From: a virus
Length of the DNA: 30,769 bases
Virus record (IMG/VR): IMGVR_UViG_3300011115_000488
Span: 1 to 30,769 of that record
Strand: one strand, 5' to 3'
Position numbers and translations under genes: made by a program
Shown here: in pieces, positions 28,064 through 30,769 of the stretch
Layout of the letters: each line of letters begins with the position of its first letter
Position numbering within the stretch: the stretch's first letter is position 1
The notes under the pieces: generated by a model
Told to the model about the DNA's origin: nothing
Database searches by the model: none
Seen by the model: the letters and a program-made list of their open reading frames with translations, nothing else

Positions 28064-30028
28064 ATAGTCAGTAGAGATATCACCGAAGGGCGAGGCTCGG
28101 CAACTGCCAGTATTGGTCGTTCTATTGCCGTTGACCTTGGTATTACAGCAGACAGTTCCGTCTGGACAAATACAGATGTAGCCTATGATGTAGCCCTTGG
28201 TGGTATGCCATTCATCTATGCAGTATCAGATGCTAGGCCATACATTAGAGAGACTGCTCCATTTAGAAAAGAACAGTTTGATAATAACAACGAGCCAGGT
28301 GAGCAATCACTTACTGGCTGGTGGATTAGAAGTCAATCATCCTTTCATTCTGGCACAGGCATTAAGTTCTATGACCCATCTGGTGGTGAGACAACAGCAC
28401 ATAGGTTTGCCGACTCTTCCAATGTAGATGTATTTACTAAGGGACAAGTAACTCTACTCAAAGAGACAGCAGCACTAACTGGTGTTACTACTGGTGTATA
28501 TAAACTTCTATCTATAGTAGATGGCGGAACAGACAAGATACTTGGCTGGACTCCAGCAAATACAACTATTAAGAACTATACCGCTGCTGGTACTGCTGTT
28601 ACTTATACACACGTAGTTACTGCTGGATTAGATGCAGCCACCCTTGCTATTGCAACAGATGGCGCACATCTATTCGTAGCAGATAATGACCACATTTATT
28701 CAGGTGAGATTGCAACTCCTACTGCTGGCTATTCAGAGTATTATGCTACTGGTAGTGAGCGAGTAGTACTTGCTTGGGTTAAACAACGTCTTGTTGCTGG
28801 TGTAGGCGCAGGTATCTATGAGTTAACTGGTACTAAAGGAACAAGTAGAGCCTTACCAACTGCTACATATACACATCCTAATGCTGACTGGACTTGGACA
28901 TCTATATCTGAGGGTGGCTCTGCTATTTATGCCGCTGGTTATCTTGGCACCAATGGTGCTATCTATAAGTTTACTTTATCTACTGCTGGTGTTATGCCAA
29001 CCCTTACCTCAGGTGTTATTGCAGCGCAACTACCTAGTGGTGAGTACCCACTTAAGATTGAATCTTATCTAGGATATCTAGTAATTGGAACCAACAAGGG
29101 TATTCGTGTGGCTTCTATATCAGATACAACTGGAGACCTAAGTTATGGTCCATTAATCATTGAAGATAATTTAGGCGCTACAGCACCTCGCGATTTTGCA
29201 TTTAGAGATAGATTTGTTTATGTAACTGGTTCTATTAATGGTTACGCTGGCCTATATAAGATTGACCTAGGTAATGAACTTGAGACATTACGCTTTGCTT
29301 ATGCTAATGATACCTACCTTGATGGAGCAACTGGCTATGCTACTAGCGTAGACTTTGTAGGTAACTCAAACCAAATAGCATTTACTACATCTGGTAGCAA
29401 TGGTATTGCTATCCAGTCAGACACAGTCCTAGCCCCATCTGGCTACGTTAAGACAGGTAAGATTCGCTACGGAACTCTAGAGCCTAAGAACTTTAAGCGT
29501 TTAATTGGTAGAGGTACATTTAATGTAGGAGAAACTACCTTATCTAGCGTAGGAACTAATGATGATGGTACTGAGACAGAGTATGACCATATCGTTTACA
29601 ATACAGATGTTAATCCAGTAGAGATAACTACCTCTGTTCCTGCTGATGCACAAGAATTCCTAGCCTATAAGTTTACATTAGCCCGTGATGCTACAACTAC
29701 TACTCTTGGCCCCACTTTCAAGGGCTATCAGGTTAAGTCAACTATTGCTACACCTCGTGTAAGAGTTGTTCAGTTCCCTGTTTACTGCTTTGATATAGAG
29801 ACAGATAGATATAATACTATTGTTGGCTATGAGGGTAGAGCATTTGACCGTATCAGATTACTAGAAGAGATTGAAAAGACTGGTGATGTTATTACATTCC
29901 AAGATTTAACTACATCTGAATCACTACAAGCAGTTATAGAAAAGATTTCATTTACTCGTATGACACCACCTGATAGACGATTCGATGGCTTTGGAGGAAT
30001 CATACAAATTATGGTTAGGACCGTATAA
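28064..30028 (+). CDS. Large tail/virion protein with apparent ATA start, 654 residues
   Basis: The frame is open from 28052. Its only start-like codon in a proper place is ATA 28064, eight bases after AAGGAG; no ATG, GTG or TTG in frame precedes ATG 28205, which lacks a ribosome site. The 47 upstream codons encode protein-like sequence (SRDITEGRGSATASIGRSIA) that merges smoothly into the rest. The product is beta-rich with repeated strand-turn units (GAHLFVADNDHIYSGEIATP, RDRFVYVTGSINGYAGLYKI), suggestive of a beta-propeller, then a C-terminal domain ending IQIMVRTV. It is probably a tail-tip or hub protein. If ATA is not used, the product starts at 28205 (607 residues). Confidence 0.7.
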   Translation: MVSRDITEGRGSATASIGRSIAVDLGITADSSVWTNTDVAYDVALGGMPFIYAVSDARPYIRETAPFRKEQFDNNNEPGEQSLTGWWIRSQSSFHSGTGIKFYDPSGGETTAHRFADSSNVDVFTKGQVTLLKETAALTGVTTGVYKLLSIVDGGTDKILGWTPANTTIKNYTAAGTAVTYTHVVTAGLDAATLAIATDGAHLFVADNDHIYSGEIATPTAGYSEYYATGSERVVLAWVKQRLVAGVGAGIYELTGTKGTSRALPTATYTHPNADWTWTSISEGGSAIYAAGYLGTNGAIYKFTLSTAGVMPTLTSGVIAAQLPSGEYPLKIESYLGYLVIGTNKGIRVASISDTTGDLSYGPLIIEDNLGATAPRDFAFRDRFVYVTGSINGYAGLYKIDLGNELETLRFAYANDTYLDGATGYATSVDFVGNSNQIAFTTSGSNGIAIQSDTVLAPSGYVKTGKIRYGTLEPKNFKRLIGRGTFNVGETTLSSVGTNDDGTETEYDHIVYNTDVNPVEITTSVPADAQEFLAYKFTLARDATTTTLGPTFKGYQVKSTIATPRVRVVQFPVYCFDIETDRYNTIVGYEGRAFDRIRLLEEIEKTGDVITFQDLTTSESLQAVIEKISFTRMTPPDRRFDGFGGIIQIMVRTV

Positions 30029-30225
30029 TGACACCGAATGATTGGGCTGGTATAGCACTAGCAGTAAGCACTTTAGTTGGTTCCTTTGCCTTGATGGTAC
30101 GGTGGATGGTTAATCATTATCTTGAAGAATTAAAACCAAACGGGGGCAGTTCCGTAAAAGACCAAGTCAATAGATTGGAAGCCCGCGTTGACCAAATTTA
30201 TATACTCCTTAGTAATAGGGATTAG
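30028..30225 (+). CDS. Holin-like one-helix membrane protein, 65 residues
   Basis: The ATG is fused to the preceding stop (TAATG). Residues about 7-27 form one membrane helix (IALAVSTLVGSFALMVRWMV). Then follows a polar loop (LKPNGGSS) and a C-terminal amphipathic coiled coil (VKDQVNRLEARVDQIYILLS). This layout is frequent in small holins and related membrane proteins at the end of structural operons of actinophages. It would make lesions in the cytoplasmic membrane or regulate lysis. The last 38 bases overlap the next gene. Confidence 0.6.
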   Translation: MTPNDWAGIALAVSTLVGSFALMVRWMVNHYLEELKPNGGSSVKDQVNRLEARVDQIYILLSNRD

Positions 30226-30769
30226 TTTACTTTTTATACCAACCCCTGCAACTGCCGAAGATATAATAATTAATCTTGATGCTACAACTGCCTATGTAGA
30301 TGTAGTAGTTCAAGTGGATACAACAACCGCTTATGTTATTACTACCACTACTGGACCACGTACTGAGGTAGTTGATTCAGTAACAGTAGAGCGTGTGGCT
30401 TGGGTAGACTCTTGGATTATTTTATATCGTGGTGGCGTAGCAGATACTAGAACTGTTATCTCTCAAGATGATGATGGCAACAGCACCTCTAATAATTTTT
30501 GGGCATCACGGCTTAGTGGAACATTAAATGCTGATACCTATACAATTCGTGCTACCTCATATGAGTATGTGACTGGCAACCAAAGACCTATCGGAACTTA
30601 CACTTTAAGTAGTGGTTTGATACCACACAGAGATACTGCTACTGCTGTAGTTGATACTACTACTGTTATAGTAGATACTCCAACGGTAACGGTAGATACC
30701 CCAACAGTTCCAGCCAGTATCCCAGAACCCACATCTCCAGCTCAGCCACCGCTGCCAGAAACTGGGCCA
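30188..30769 (+). CDS. Secreted surface-like protein with PPC-like domain and LPETG motif (partial, 3' end missing)
   Basis: The start is TTG 30188, with TGGAAG about eight bases upstream, inside the end of the previous gene; the frame is open to the right edge (194 codons). Residues 1-23 are a textbook signal peptide: TKF, hydrophobic SLVIGISLLFIP, cleavage ATA-ED. A beta-rich domain follows; its later part (VDSWIILYRGG, SQDDDGNST, GTLNADTYTIRATSYEY) resembles bacterial PPC domains. Next comes a Thr/Val/Pro stalk with repeated VDTPTV, then PAQPPLPETGP. LPETG (189-193) is the canonical class A sortase signal. Whether a membrane helix and basic tail follow lies beyond the window. It could instead be an unanchored secreted protein. 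Confidence 0.65.
   Translation, partial: MTKFIYSLVIGISLLFIPTPATAEDIIINLDATTAYVDVVVQVDTTTAYVITTTTGPRTEVVDSVTVERVAWVDSWIILYRGGVADTRTVISQDDDGNSTSNNFWASRLSGTLNADTYTIRATSYEYVTGNQRPIGTYTLSSGLIPHRDTATAVVDTTTVIVDTPTVTVDTPTVPASIPEPTSPAQPPLPETGP

Overview
The window reads as the structural half of a tailed bacteriophage (or prophage) genome of low G+C content. The best reading is a podovirus-like phage of a Gram-positive, probably actinobacterial, host. That rests on a signal-peptide-bearing muralytic enzyme with the secreted actinobacterial transglycosylase-type GIPQ motif, a secreted protein reaching an LPETG motif at the right edge, Shine-Dalgarno-led genes, an N4-gp56-type capsid protein and large virion proteins lying between portal and capsid. 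Host and virion type are inferences.

Layout. (1) Positions 1-2917, minus strand: a compact run of at least twelve small genes, many joined by ATGA or TAATG overlaps. It holds a DUF4326 protein, a tiny basic protein, two cysteine-rich (zinc-binding-like) proteins, an OB-fold/SSB-like protein followed by a clear intrinsic terminator, a one-helix membrane protein, several unrecognised small proteins, and finally the secreted lysozyme-like enzyme that runs off the left edge. (2) Positions 2918-3594: a non-coding divergence region unusually rich in inverted repeats, including a compact three-way-junction fold, mutually exclusive hairpins and a two-tier palindrome just before the terminase. (3) Positions 3595-30769, plus strand: one long late operon with almost no spacing.

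The late operon runs: large terminase with a small-terminase-like N-terminal HTH; two small proteins sharing a GGI-x-GKGA motif; a proline-rich protein; portal; an HslV/proteasome-like Ntn hydrolase that is the obvious candidate prohead protease; a Gly/Pro-rich protein; a 1949-residue protein with an embedded SLOG-like (YpsA/DprA-related) segment; two more probable internal virion proteins; an RNA pseudoknot-like leader; scaffold; major capsid protein; small head proteins; a glycosyltransferase/methyltransferase pair; a connector; and a tail-fibre/adhesin block. It ends with a holin-like protein and the secreted LPETG-containing protein.

Most notable points: the candidate cell-wall-anchored surface protein at the right edge, started from an overlapping TTG; the SLOG-like domain inside a virion protein; the proteasome-like maturation protease; an apparent ATA start codon for a 654-residue tail protein; and two structured-RNA candidates, at 2973-3040 and 17743-17783. 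No tRNA, rRNA, CRISPR array, IS element, integrase or attachment site was seen.
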